Shown here one piece after another: positions 21,359-36,464 of a stretch of DNA of 64,000 bases. The stretch lies in NCBI GenBank assembly GCA_010093705.1, contig MU006090.1, positions 252,056 to 316,055 on the forward strand, in the 5' to 3' direction. The stretch comes from Patellaria atrata CBS 101060 (taxonomy: Eukaryota; Ascomycota; Dothideomycetes; Patellariales; Patellariaceae). The notes under the pieces are model-generated. The model saw only the letters and a program-made list of their open reading frames with translations. It made no database searches and was not told the origin of the DNA. The translations under genes were made by a program, and so were the position numbers. The stretch's first letter is position 1, and every line of letters begins with the position of its first letter.

Positions 21359-24319
21359 CTATCCATACCGTGATCTTCTATTTCCGCGTCTTCCAACCGT
21401 GCCAATTTCTATACCACTTAATTCCTTACTAAGTGCCATCATATCCTCACTTCCTCTGTCTAGAGGAACCTTGGCTGGGATGGGAGGTGCACCTCCAGCT
21501 CTCACATAACCTGGGCTTCCTGTCGAGTATCCACTCGGGTTCTGTCGCTCTCGCAGTGGCTGCGACGATGTCTGATAAACTGGGCTCGAGTCTGTTGTTT
21601 GCCCATTGCGCTTCTGAAGCTTGTTGCGTCCTGAATGGACTGTTGAGGAAACACTGCTGATAATTCGGTCTTCTCTTTCTCGTTCTATCTCATGAAAACT
21701 CTCGCGTTCGCGACCACCAAAGCGTACAAGCGCTCTAGATCCAGGTTCGCGAGCACCGGTCAATTTTTCACGGTCGCGGACGGGAGTTGGTTTACTCTTT
21801 CCTTTGACCTCAGGTTCCGGGGCCCAGGTTTCTGTTGGAAGGTGATCAGACGGATCGATAACTCGACCATCAAACCCTACAATCTTATCATCGGATAAGC
21901 TAACACTAGACTTTCCGGACGGTACTTCATACGGTAAACGAGGGCTTCTCTCGTCAGCTGAGTTCGGGATATACGAACTACCCGAATTAGAGGCGCTGTT
22001 AGAACGTATATTAGGATTAAATGTATCGAAGGAATCTGGAGAGAACGGTGTTGATGATAGATTACGGCCGTCCGTAGATCCAGGCCGTGGAGAAACAGAC
22101 TTGCGGCTGGGCATGCTTCGATGCGCTGTTCGTGACTCCCGAGGAGCAACAACCGGACTAACTGCACGAGGCTTGATCATGGGAGCAATTTCTTCTTCCC
22201 GTTCCTGCAAATACTGCGGTGGAGTAGAATATCCCGGTGGTCCTTCAATTGTTAACTGACTATAACGTAACACTGGGTCCCGTTGTGGGGACGTATCGTA
22301 GTTAGGTGGAGGTTCATATACAGGCGGTTGGTAAGCTGGTGAAGGGGATGGGGGTAAAGCAGCGCTTATACTCGTGCGACTCATACGACGGTGAGATTCT
22401 TGCGGGTCCCGGGGATTATATCCAGGTACGAGACTCAGGGGAGTTCCATAATGTTCTTTCAAAGGTGATGGGACCATATCATCCCGGGACGAGGGTCGCG
22501 GGAAATCTTCATAGGAGTTTTGCATTGTTTGTCGGACTAACCTATGATCTGTAGATTGGGAACCAGGCGGATGAGAATCGAAATGCTGAGAATATTCCCG
22601 AGGTGAGTTTTCGTAGTGATGCCGTAGAACTTCGCGACTTCTTGCAATGTTCAATGGGGCTACTGTCATATCATCATTAGGTCTGTGGTGTGATTCGTAT
22701 GGTATAATAGAAGCACCGCTTCTGTGTGCTGGTGGAGGAGGAGGCACCGGATTCTCGTCTTCTACTGTTGGTTGCAAACGGAGAGCCGATACGCGATCAT
22801 ATGAGGGATCGTTGTATGGATTATATCTGGAATATGGCTCTTGTGAAGGTTGCGAATAATCTTCAGGCTCTTTTTCATAATATGTGTGCCTATTTGGGTC
22901 AACAGGCATCCCTGAACTGGAATATTGCTGATGTGGTGATGATTGGTAGCTATGATCATCACTTTGATCTTGTTCATGACCGCGGTCTTCCTGGTGTCGG
23001 TTATGGTAACCAGATCTATCATATATGGGCTCCTGAAATACATCGCGGTGGCCTACATCAGGGGCCGAGTACGAATGTGGTAGACTTGGAGCGTTAGAAT
23101 AGCTCTCGGAGGGACGATATGCGGGACGGGATTGTTGATATTGGACAGTAGAGGATCTTTGTCCCGCAACAGGGCGGTTCTCATCTTCTCTTTGAGGGAA
23201 TGATGATGTTGAATTGTGATACGGAGGTACATGCTCGGTGACCCTATCCCGTGGATTTTTATAGCCGCTGTGAACACGTGTTTCCTCATTTGGGTAGGAG
23301 TCCAGCACTGGGCTATGCGTCTCGTAGTGAGAATGTTGATGATGCGAACGGCGTGGTTGAGGTGAATTTCGGGATTGCTGAGCAGTTGAATGATCAGGTA
23401 TGACCCTCTTCTGTTCTGATTGTTGCGAGTGTCCGTCTCCATATATCGACCGTCGGCTTTTTGAAGGTATGTGCTCTGTCGACTGAGGGTACGATTCTGG
23501 TTGTGGCCGTGGGGTGTTCTCGAAGTCTCGCTGTCTAGTTTGCGGCACTGATGATGACTGGACGTGGTCCTGTTCTGAGTTTCGGGCATGAGAGGGAACG
23601 GTAGGATCGGCCGGTAATGGCCGTCTCTTGACTGGTGTCAACTGTCTCGGACCCCCAACTGTCCCCTGAAAGTCCTCTTGCGTAGTTCTGGAATGCTCCT
23701 TTCTCTTTGCAGTGGGCTTCTCAGGCTGAACCCTGGTATCATGGTATGTCATCTCTATGAAAACTGTGCCACCATAATGTTCGTTGCCCTTTTGATCTTT
23801 AAATTTAATATCGAACCCGTACTTTATCTTTCTTCCGCCGGGAACAAGGACTCTCTGCTTCGCTCTCTCCTGCTCTTCCTCTGGCTCCTCCGAGACGTCG
23901 GGATTGAGATCTATCGTCGCATCACCAATGAGTTCGGTTTTCCTATCGTCCTTGTAGCATGCTAGATACAAATTACGATAATCCGCGGAGTCCCGCACTG
24001 TGAATTGAAGCGGATTTGTAGGAGTTCCCCCGGATTTGGGTTCTTGCTCCCTAAAAGAATAATTGTGAGTGGTTAAGTAACGAATGCGGAGTGCGAGAAC
24101 TTACCATTGTGGGTTTTGACCGCCTCTTTGGTGAATTCCTGTTTTCTTTGCTTCTTTACCTAGTCGAGCGGCACAATATACATTTTGCTTCCCCATTGTT
24201 TTCAAATTCCGCAAATTTTTAGCTTTATAGATGACTAGAATGAGACTTCCTATCTCGGGACCATCGACAGTCAAGTCTGCGTAAATCCCGGCCGAGGGTT
24301 TGAACATTTTGTTAGCCAT
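21359..24319 (-). CDS. C2-domain protein with long disordered tail, Inn1/Fic1-like
   Basis: Exons 24105-24319 and 21359-24050 are split by a 54-bp intron (GTAAGT...TTTTAG) and encode 968 aa. The N-terminal 130 or so residues form a C2 domain: GSLILVIYKAKNLRN, then YCAARLG, TKTE-like basic loops, TVRDSADYRNLYLACYKDD and a final GTVFIEMTYH strand. The rest is a long Pro/Ser/Gln/Tyr-rich disordered region with many PxxP motifs (for example VPPPPPAHR and LPPSPSPAYQPP), suitable for SH3 binding. This arrangement matches yeast Inn1 and fission yeast Fic1, which bind Hof1/Cdc15 and Cyk3 SH3 domains at the contractile ring and help primary septum formation. A role at septa is inferred by that resemblance. 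The C2 calcium-binding aspartates look incomplete, as in Inn1. Confidence 0.72.
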
Positions 24320-26331
24320 GATTGGAAAAGGGACAACGCGTCCAAGGTCTGACAGTATATTGTAGAAGGAAGAGTGTGAGAAAGCTCTCTACTAGCAACA
24401 TTCAACGCCGCTGTAACTGTCCCAATGCTGTTATCTCATACTCGTCTATGAAGTACTCATCCGATGTTGTGGTCGTACTGTCGTAGTTTCTATGGGTCAA
24501 TGAATGTAGTGGAAAGAATTCAGAGGAGGGATTGAAACGAAATTGAAACGATCGATTGGGGAATGATTTACTACAGCGATTGGAGTGATGTGAAGGGAAA
24601 GATATGCATGTCAAAATGTAGGTGCAAGCAGGTGTTTCTACTTTTGTTGTTTACTGATTTGCCTTGGTGGCTGGCGGTATCAACCCCCGATGGCTGGGGA
24701 CGGGATGACGCGAGTGCACCAATCGTAGAGTGCCCCACCGCAAGTCCTCGGTACTTGTCTCCACGCGTCGCCCGCGTCAAACTTCAAAGCCTCCCGTCAC
24801 CTCCAACCACCTCTCAGACGATAAGATCAAGTTTCAGACTCTATACTCTATACTCTAGAGAGAGAAATAAAAACCTAGATACTGGTATTGTCCTACTCTT
24901 AGGGAACATCAACCGGTTGGCAATCCATCATTACACTTTCCGGCCATACTCATCTTCTGATAGGGTTACCATATTTCCTGAAATTCAACTTGTAAGTATA
25001 GCGTCTCCTGATAATCAGGCGCTACTGATTTCTAGCCGTAATCACATAGGTATCGTACACCATATAAAAGTCCAAGTACGGAGTACCCTAGTTTCGCAAA
25101 AAGTAAACAGATCACATTATCGTAGGCCAGTCGACCCCGTTCTATGAAACCATCTGGCTCGCAGTTGAAAGAAAGAAGACCTCGCTCTATTAAAAATAGT
25201 CCGCTAAACGAGAAAAGCAATCTTGTTCCGAAGACTCTTTGAAATAGCATGAACAGCTGTTGCTGTCCCATATAACTCTGTCTCCGTGTCATCCGGAAGA
25301 CACAGCCCGGTAGACAATTTTAGCATCAGTTATTTGGTCACAGATAGCTTTATAGATTTCGTTCTCTTGAATCAGACCCGTATCTACTGGTCTTCATGAA
25401 CAGTGAGCACTGCCTCATGCTAACAGTGGGTCTTCCAACGATAATATATATTATGTCTGAAGGAATCTTCATTAGTGCTGTTTCAATTAGGGGCCAAGTT
25501 TCGGAACGACAGGTCTGTCTAAGAACATCCGATATCCGGATATCGTGATCGAAGAGTCTGTAGGTACAGTATTCCTGTTGGTTGATAGCCCTACTAGACA
25601 AAGCTAAGTAGCGACTACTATTATGAAAATAGTGCTTAAGGAGGTACAGTACTCATGGTAATGTAGACGATTAACGAAGTTATACCCTCTGTACAGTATC
25701 TAGTTACGACTAGTACGTTAACTTCGCCACGCTTGGATCATACTATGCAGAGTGCCAGGCCGCTGATGCGAGCTAGGTAAGGTTCTGGCGGATGTCTCGG
25801 TCGTTTACGATCTTGTCCAATGTCAACGTCTTCTATCATTCACGACTCACATATTACGAGGAAAGTGGATTGTACTGTACGTATAGTACAAAATTGATTT
25901 TGTAAGGACATCAAGTTCTTTCTACCTGGTCGTGCTGGTGTACAGTTCATAAGTGCTTTAAGAATATGACGATCAAATTGTATTGACTCAGGTTCAGTTC
26001 AGCAGCACTACTACTGTAATGGAATTATGTATCAAGGCCACCTTTTGAATCTAATTCGACCTTAGTTCTCATCCCAATAACACGCTAACTATGAAGGATT
26101 TCTAAATTATGTATCTTTACCTAAACGAGATTGATAGTCTTGTGGAGCTAAATACCCCCTTGACCGATGCCAATCACACAAAAAGCTTCGATGCCGCCCA
26201 ACTTCGAGGTTTCAAAAGAGTATTTCATTATACTTCTGTATATCGATTTCGTTCGATCCTCAATTTTTAGTACACCATTAATTCTTAATACCCCTTCTAT
26301 ACCGTCTGTATAGACAGTTTCCGTGCTGAAA
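24320..26331. other. Two-kilobase divergent intergenic region, A/T-rich
   Basis: Lies upstream of both the C2-protein gene (minus) and the Cys-rich surface protein gene (plus). The words GTACAGTAC (25644-25652), TGTACAGTA (25690-25698) and TGTACTGTAC (25871-25880) occur here. The frame at 24563-25147 has no recognisable protein pattern. No gene supported. Confidence 0.4.
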
Positions 26332-27403
26332 ATGATTCTCTCTTCTCTCAATGTACTACTCTTCATAGGCACAGTTGCCGCGGTCTGGAAGAAAATCCCC
26401 AGCGGAGGGCACGGAGGTCATCAACTATTAGGACGCGCCGATTGTTTGTTTGGAACCAATTGCGCGGAGTGTTGGGGTGAGGGCAATGTACCATGTGACT
26501 TCGACACTTGTTATAATCCTAGTGGTGGGGAGCAATGTTGTAATGGGGGTACTTTTTGCTTTGGTGATACTCCTGCTTGCTGTAGGAACGTAAGTAGCCA
26601 TCTTTGCTGATTCATCACTATCGCATATTACGTCCAGCGTGGATTTCCTGAGAGGATATGCTAGATCTTGAGCTCCCGAATGACTGAGAACCCCAAGCTA
26701 CAGAAGTACCATTTAGAGCAGTTTTTCTGACGGACAATAGGGCCCCGGGCTTTCCCTTGGAACAGCATTCGAGAGCATGACCGGATTCCCGTCTGGTTTC
26801 TCCCTTCCAACGACAGGATTCTTGGGTTCGGTATCTGTCTCTGCAACGCTTACGAATTCGGCACCTACGGCAATGGCAACTAGTTGGGATTGTATGTCCG
26901 GAGATAGTGACGAGGATTGCTGTCAACGCGGAGGAGACGACTGGCATTGGTGCTCTGGTGGTTGGCCTAATCGCGTCTGCTATCGTCCTGATGAAGGAGA
27001 GGTCTGTTGCAGCGACGACAGTGTCTGCAACACAGGTCCAGATTGCTGTTCTGGTAGAGATGCAGTTGCTACGACTCCTTCCCCCAGGCCTCCATTGAGC
27101 AGCTCCGACTTTTTTAGCTTCAACACCCCTAGCAGTCGCGTGCGAAGTGTATGTTATCGTAACTCAATATCGAGATCCGTTAACTAACAGTCTCCATAGC
27201 TTGAAACCAGCACGGAAGGTACTACGCGTTTGGTTGGGCAGACAACCGAATCGAGCGAGATTGCCTTTACAGAAACCGAGTCTGAAGGAGCGACGTCTAC
27301 GGAAGCAGAAATAGTCTCGCAATCGACTGGCGCTGCGGCAACCGATGCGATCAGAGGCGCCGCTGCTGTTGCTGTTGGACTTGTTGGCATTGCTCTTCTT
27401 TGA
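26332..27403 (+). CDS. Cysteine-rich secreted protein with GPI-type C-terminus, 289 aa
   Basis: Three exons: 26332-26589, 26741-27148 and 27200-27403, all multiples of three. Introns are 151 bp (GTAAGT...ATAG) and 51 bp (GTATGT...CATAG, with a TTAACTAAC branch). The signal peptide is MILSSLNVLLFIGTVAAV. Two cysteine-rich modules follow, each ending in a CC pair pattern: one in exon 1 (about residues 36-86, including CLFGTNCAECW and EQCCNGG...ACC), and one in exon 2 (DEDCCQRGGDDWHWC...EVCCSDDSVC...DCC). A Ser/Thr/Glu-rich linker and a hydrophobic end (AAAVAVGLVGIALL) suggest GPI anchoring. It could be a cell-wall protein or effector-like surface protein; no named family is recognised. The first intron is longer than usual for the window and all three frames inside it contain stops, so a hidden exon is unlikely. 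Confidence 0.75.
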
Positions 27404-28415
27404 AATATCTCACCCCCTGTTGAGACTTTAGCCCAGATACCCCTTCTCAACGATCCCTAAGTACTTATTATTTGCTAATATACCGCTGAATATTAAGAGT
27501 TGCACGCCGTTAATATAGCCCGACTGATCATTTCACATCATGCAGCTGCGCTTTTCTCACTTGTAATATTCTGTATGTGCGCCAGATATCGATTGTCTCC
27601 AGATGCTAGGAATCACAGTCGGTCACAGACAATTAAGTCATCCAAAACTTTGCGTCCGACATGATGTTCAAGTCTTCAGCAAATTCCTATTACTGCAGAC
27701 TTAGGTTGTTTTGGTACCTTACTGAAGCGTCAAATGGCCTCAAAGGGATAACCCGTCAGGGACCCGAATAGAAGAATGACATTTCGGTTTGCTCGCACAT
27801 TTCTTAGCGCTGGGACAGTTTTTGGAAGACTTGCAATTCACCTTGAGGTTTGAAATAGTTCTACCCGTACAGACCTCTGTCCTGTATAACGACTAGGTAC
27901 ACGTTATCTTTAGACAAGTGCTCTATTATGTCTCCACTTATGCGCCGAATCTATCAACTTGCCCGCCATCCAAAGTCACATATACGCCGAGGAGAAACTT
28001 AATTTTCGACGCAATCTTTTGCTCTAGATTGCGCCTTTACATATTCAAGAGAAATGCAAGAGCAAGATTTAACGTAAGGGCAAAAAGCAAACCTCAAGCT
28101 GCGAAAATTTGCAACTAAAGCTATTGGTGCTAGGACTAAAAGCAGAGCGGAACCCCACCACCAAAAACCTCCCCAACAAATCCATTGGTCCCTATGTAAA
28201 TACAATAGCCGTAAACTACCTAGGATAAGCCTTCGGTGTATTTGACCAAGGTACAGTAAATTTTTCCGGGGTCACGTTCTAATGTTTTCATTTTCTTTCT
28301 ATTCTTCAGTGTTTGTGACTCTTACTTCGTTGTTGTACAGTACAGTACAGTACGGTATAAATACTCCCTCTGCACGCATTGCTCATACGAGAAGCTGTAC
28401 AGTATACGCATCACC
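27404..28415. other. Intergenic upstream of MFS transporter
   Basis: 1 kb without supported genes. The last 100 bases hold the repeated TGTACAGTAC motif and a TATA box described separately. Confidence 0.4.
28356..28363 (+). promoter_or_regulatory. TATA box of the MFS transporter gene
   Basis: TATAAATA, 53 bp from the end of the box to the ATG at 28416. It directly follows three overlapping copies of GTACAG (28334-28354). Position and sequence fit a core promoter; use is inferred. Confidence 0.55.
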
Positions 28416-30264
28416 ATGGCTGGCGACGATCTAAGGGAAGAAAGAGCGCACGACATCTCTATACCAGCTGGTCCAGGGTTGAAACAGAATGAATTCCATG
28501 AGGATAGGGAGGTTGGACAAGAAGAAATTGATGTGGCCAGGATTGAGAGGGTATACAAGTAAGTGGACTTATTTACCATATCTGATTCCAAACTTCAGAT
28601 ATTGACATAGATACAGGAAACTGGACCGTCGAATATTACCTGGTACGGACTACCGACCCCTTTTGATACTATATGATTTTAACCCGCCCACCTAGCATTC
28701 TGGGTACTCTATTTTCTTTGCTCGGCCATTAGATCCAATGTTGGACTTGCTCAGACTATGAACTTGAAAGAAGGACACGACCTAGCATCAGAACTGAACC
28801 TGAAACCAAAACAAGTCTCCACTGGCTTAGCATTGTTCTACGTTTGTTATGTCGTTTTCGATTTACCATCTAATCTCATTATGTCGAGACTTAGCCCACA
28901 TGTATGGATGAGTAGAATAGTCACTGGAGTAGGGATCATTGGAGCCTGTATGGCAGCAATGAAAGCTGCTTGGAGTTTCTAGTAGGTTGGCACCACGCCT
29001 ACATTTTCGTACTCTAGACTCTAACATAATCATATAGCCTCCTACGTCTGCTCCTTGGTGTAGTTATTGCTGGAATGTGGCCTGGCATGTCCTATTACCT
29101 TACTCTCTTCTACCCTCCATCTAGAACAGGCAAACGAATTGGCCGCTACTTCACTGCTGCTCAGGTATCTGCAGCAGTTGTCGGGCTTGTCTCTGCTGGA
29201 TTCCAGAAGATGGATGGTAAAGGAGGCCTTGTAGGTTTCCAATGGATGTTTCTCCTTTATGGCTTAGTAGGCGTAATTGTGGGCATATCCTTATTGTGGT
29301 GGCTGCCGGATCGCCCTCTACCTCCAGGGGAAACGCGTTCGCGAAGTGGATGGCGTAAATTTATACCGGAAAGCAAGCCCGCCTTGACTGGAGAGGATGC
29401 TCGCATTCATTACGAGGATTTAACAAGAGTCTACCACCGTAGGCAATGGACATGGAAGGATCTGCTGCACGTTCTAGCTGACTGGCGTATCTGGCCATTA
29501 ACAATGATGTACTTCGGAGTCGTCGGTGTAGGCATCGGGACTCAGAACTATGGGACCGTGATCATTCGTGCCATCAACCCTGAACTCACAAGCATCCAGT
29601 TGAGCTTGTTGTTCGCCCCCATCTGGGTGGTGAGTACATGCAACTTCCTCCTTATATTTATGGCTTTTGACTGAACCTGACATAGATGGATCTGATCGCT
29701 ATCCTCATCGTCACTCCCTTCTCCGATCGTTTTCATCATCATCGGGCTCTCTTCTTTAGTATCCCCGTACTTTTACAAATCACCGGGCTACTTATCACAA
29801 CATTCGCAGGCAATGGATCAAGCTCGTGGGCCCGATACGGTGGACTTCTTATTGTTGGCTTCGGCTTGGGACCCACAGTACCTATTACAATGACGTGGAC
29901 CAATGAGATTTTCCAACCTCGACATGGAGAAGTGGGTGTAGCTGCTGCAAGCGCAGTGGTCTCTGGCCTGGGGAATCTAGGCAGTATTCTCACAACCTAC
30001 GCTCTGTACACTGGATGGCCAGAGGACGCCAAAAGTGCCCACCCTTACCGGAAGAGCAACTTAGTCATGATAGGGATTTTGTGCGGAAGTATCTTGAGTG
30101 CAGGCGCCATGACTGTCCTCTTGAAGTTCTTTGGAAACCCTCAAGCAAAGAAGATCAGCAGTGCCAGCTCAACCAGCGAAGGAGAGGGTGTGATGATTGA
30201 TGGGGCAGCCCGAAGAGAGGTTCAACAACGAGGGCTGGGTCGACTCTGGTTTTCGAGACGGTAA
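28416..30264 (+). CDS. MFS transporter, allantoate permease (anion:cation symporter) family
   Basis: Five exons: 28416-28558, 28617-28642, 28696-28981, 29038-29629 and 29686-30264, giving 541 aa. Introns are 53-58 bp and all phases close. The second exon is 26 nt and encodes the KLDRRILP motif that precedes the first membrane helix in this family. About 12 membrane helices are evident, with FDLPSNLIMSRLSPHVWMSR after helix 2 and a long central loop (residues of about 250-300) rich in charged residues. The profile matches Dal5/Liz1-like carriers of allantoate, nicotinate, pantothenate or similar organic anions. The substrate cannot be told from sequence. A TATA box and a repeated TGTACAGTAC element lie just upstream. 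Confidence 0.87.
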
Positions 30265-31133
30265 TGTGATAGCTCAGGAAACGTGAATATTCAGTTCCAG
30301 GTATGCAGGAAGGATGAGCTAGGGGTACAAGGTAACGTACAAAGTGTATTTGGAGGACTGCCATTGGAATTTGGTAGGGGTTCTGTCAAAGGCTAGAAAT
30401 GAATGCATGCAACATACGGAATTCTAGTCACATAACTTGAAAATATCACAAGAACAAAATAGGCTGAATATAATGAAATATAGATATCATTTTAGTTGTT
30501 CTAACATGTGCTTGTACAGTACTTTCGGTAGGGATCATGATGATAGAGCAGACCTACCCCTCCATGGCCGGAATCCCCGTCGATGAGTCTTCACTTCACC
30601 ACGAAGCTCTCTCCGTCATTGCCGCGGCGTCTACTTCACATTCACCAATTCCAACAGACAAACGGGTAGCTAGAATTATCGTCTACTGCCACGAACCGCA
30701 TTCTCTTATTTACCATTTATGTACGCCAGCTCTTCGTTTACCGCGCTACTCCATCCACAATCTCACATCCTCCCCACTTTGTACTTCTTTACCGTTGTAT
30801 CCGCGATCCTGGCATCAGGCATTTACCCACACCTGATACCTGAGGCCTTCAATCGAATGCACCTTCTGAAGGGGTTATTCAAAAATATCTTATCGCTGAA
30901 TGTCGTAGGTTGATCAAGCATTCGCGCAGTGGCTTGTCCGTCTTCGAGCACAACCAACAACATCCACGCCGCTACCCACCTCGATATTTCTTTATTAGAG
31001 GCCTGTACTCGGTCAAGCATTGCGCCGCATCTTCATATCTCGACTCACCTACGAAATATTTGAAAACGCGCTGTGGTTATCTCTGGAGTTTCAATAACCG
31101 TCTTTATCCCGGGGCCTTCAGGCGTTGCTCGCC
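30265..31133. other. Intergenic and leader region of the SNF1 gene
   Basis: Contains TGTACAGTAC at 30513-30522. Frames at 30537-31170 do not look coding. The SNF1 promoter and 5' UTR are expected here. Confidence 0.4.
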
Positions 31134-33955
<2,822 letters not shown>

Positions 33956-34665
33956 AGAGGGGAGAAGATTACGGATTCGAATAGGGTGATGTTCTATGCA
34001 TGCATGGTCCTGAGTATTGGCGTAGGGTTTTTCGATCATGTACGCACGGTAAGTGAATATTGGATGGGCAATAGCGGTCGTGCTGACACGGTGTTACCCC
34101 CTTTGAATGATTGCGGATTGATTTGGATCATTGAGGCTCTGATATAGAGAGTAGTTTGATGGGTTTTACGAGCTGGAATTTGTGAAGGTCGGGTAGATCG
34201 CTTAGGTTACTTCTGAAAGCAGTTAGACGGATGTAAATTGTCTGACAAGCCTGAGCTCTCAGCTCCGTCATTGATCAATGAAGACATCTATGAAGGATTG
34301 CATCACACTAGATAATTGATGTTTATAATTATTTCGCCAAGTCTTACGCAGATAATTAAAAAAAAAAAGATTAAAGAAAGAGAAAAGAATCTGACCGGAT
34401 ACGAATGGATTGAGAACTCCAGCGAAGCATATGCGAAGCTACAGACCGAGGCTCATACAAAGGAGCAAGGGCAGTCGGCTCTGGATTTTTAAGGCCGTCA
34501 GCAATCCTACACCAGGATCGGAGCTTGCCAGACCTCATGTAACAGTTATGGAAGCCGCTCTCTTACATCCCTTTCGATTTGTCCATCATTAATATAAAGC
34601 ATACAATACCTCCTGATTCCTTAGAAGTACGGTATTCTATCAGCCTAAATCATTGCGACCTCGAT
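33956..34665. other. Intergenic between SNF1 and aldehyde dehydrogenase genes
   Basis: A 12-nt poly-A tract lies near 34358. No gene supported; the frame 34410-34592 lacks any protein pattern. An in-frame TTG-started extension at 34579 precedes the next gene but is not chosen as its start. Confidence 0.4.
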
Positions 34666-36464
34666 ATGTCGAAAGAAATACCCCAATTCGAGCATACTCA
34701 TATCGACGCTATTCCCGGCATCGTCAAGGCAGCGCGCACAGCTTTCCGTTCGCATCGGACCAGACCGCTTGAGTATAGATTGAAGCAGCTTAGAAAGCTG
34801 TATTGGGCGTGAGTCCTCAAAGCGCCAATTCCCTAAACCTGTCGACGTTCATACGGATGAGATATAGAGACAAAAGCCTGACAAATTTTGTACATTAGTG
34901 TTAGCGATAATGCGGACGCCATCATCGAGGCTTGCACGCGTGACCTTGGAAAGCCGGTTACAGAAAGTATCATGACAGAGGTTGGATGGGTGAAAAATGA
35001 TATAGTCTTCGTTATCAATCACTTGGAGAAGTGGATGAAAGATGAGAAACCGGATGACATTCAGTTGACGCACAAGGTGGCAAACCCGAGGATCAGAAAG
35101 GATCCTTTGGGTACAGTCTTGGTGATAGGGTAACAATGCTCTCAAGCCGCCCCTTAAAGCTTTCACTGATTGTTGGATGAATACAGAGCGTTCAACTTCC
35201 CCATTCAACTTTCCCTTGGTCCCTTCGTGGGAGCAATCGCTGCCGGCTGTACCGGTATACTTAAACCCTCCGAGGGCTCTCCAAATGCTGCTGCCATGCT
35301 CCAGAAGATCGTGTCCTCCTCGTTGGACCCGGAAGCGTACGCCGTTGTTCAAGGTGCGGTCCCTGAAACGTCAGCTCTCCTTAACGAGAAATGGGACAAG
35401 ATATTCTATACCGGTAGCCCACGGGTAGGTACTATCATCGCGAAGAAAGCCGCAGAGACTCTTACCCCTGTGACTCTGGAATTGGGCGGCAGGAATCCGG
35501 CAATAGTGACCAAACACGCCGACCCGCGGCTCACTGCGAGGAGGTTGGTATGGGCAAAGACGCTTAATGCCGGTCAATGCTGCGTCTCGCAAAACTACAC
35601 CCTCGTGGACAAGGAAATCCTGCCCCAGCTCCTCGAGGAGATGAAAATCGCTCTCAATGAATTCTACCCTAGAGGCGCACAAGAATCACTCGATTACGGC
35701 CGCATTGTCAACACGCAACACTTCCATCGCCTGAAGAAGATGCTTGACGACAGCAACGGCAAGATTCTGTATGGCGGGACGATGGATGAAGCGACTAAAT
35801 TTATTGAACCCACTATTGTCCAAGTTGAAAGCTCTTCGGACAGTCTTGTCGTTGAAGAGTCTTTCGGTCCCTTCATCACGCTCTTTCCCGTCACCAACCT
35901 TGACGAGGCCATTACAATCGCAAACGAAGTCTGTGACACTCCACTCGCGGTCTATCCCTTCGGTAGCAAGGCTGAAATGAAAAAAGGTAAAAAGAGTGCC
36001 TTCCACTTAGCCCCTTTGCTCGATTAGGAAAATAAAACTCACCATCTGTAGTTCTCGACGAAACTCGGTCCGGGGGCGCCTCCCTCAATGACGGTTTTTT
36101 CCACGCCTGTTTACCCACCCTCTCCTTCGGCGGCGTTGGCAGTTCCGGTCAAGGCGCCTATCGCGGTAAAACATCTTTCGAGGCCTTCGTGCACCGTCGC
36201 TCCGTCACTACCACTCCCAATTGGCTAGAGAAGCTTTTGGATGTCAGGTATCCCCCCTTCAACCAAAGTAAGTTGCGGAAGTATCAGCAGATGAGCGATG
36301 CGAAGCCGGATTTTGATAGAGAGGGAAGGAGGATAGGATGGGTGGGGTGGTTTGTGGGATTACTAGGATTGGGGGGAGAGGGGAAGACCGGAGCGCTTGG
36401 GAGGTGGGTACTTTTGATATTGGTGTTTGTGGGACTGAAGCAGTGGAAGGCTAAATCTTCTTAG
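34666..36464 (+). CDS. hfd1: Class 3 (fatty) aldehyde dehydrogenase, HFD1-like, tail-anchored
   Basis: Four exons: 34666-34808, 34899-35129, 35187-35986 and 36052-36464, giving 528 aa; introns 90, 57 and 65 bp. The ATG at 34666 starts MSKEIPQFEHTHID, matching the usual N-terminus of fungal class 3 enzymes. Motifs: AFNFPIQLSLGPFVGAIAAG (cofactor domain), IFYTGSPRVG (NAD(P) loop), LELGGRNPAIV with general-base Glu223, and NAGQCCVSQNY with nucleophile Cys257, then the SFGGVGSSGQGAYRG end signature. The LELGGK lysine is Arg here. The C-terminus carries hydrophobic stretches (WVGWFVGLLGLGG and WVLLILVFVGL), as in membrane-bound fatty aldehyde dehydrogenases such as Hfd1. It likely oxidises long-chain aldehydes to acids, in yeast also feeding 4-hydroxybenzoate to coenzyme Q. 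Confidence 0.9.
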
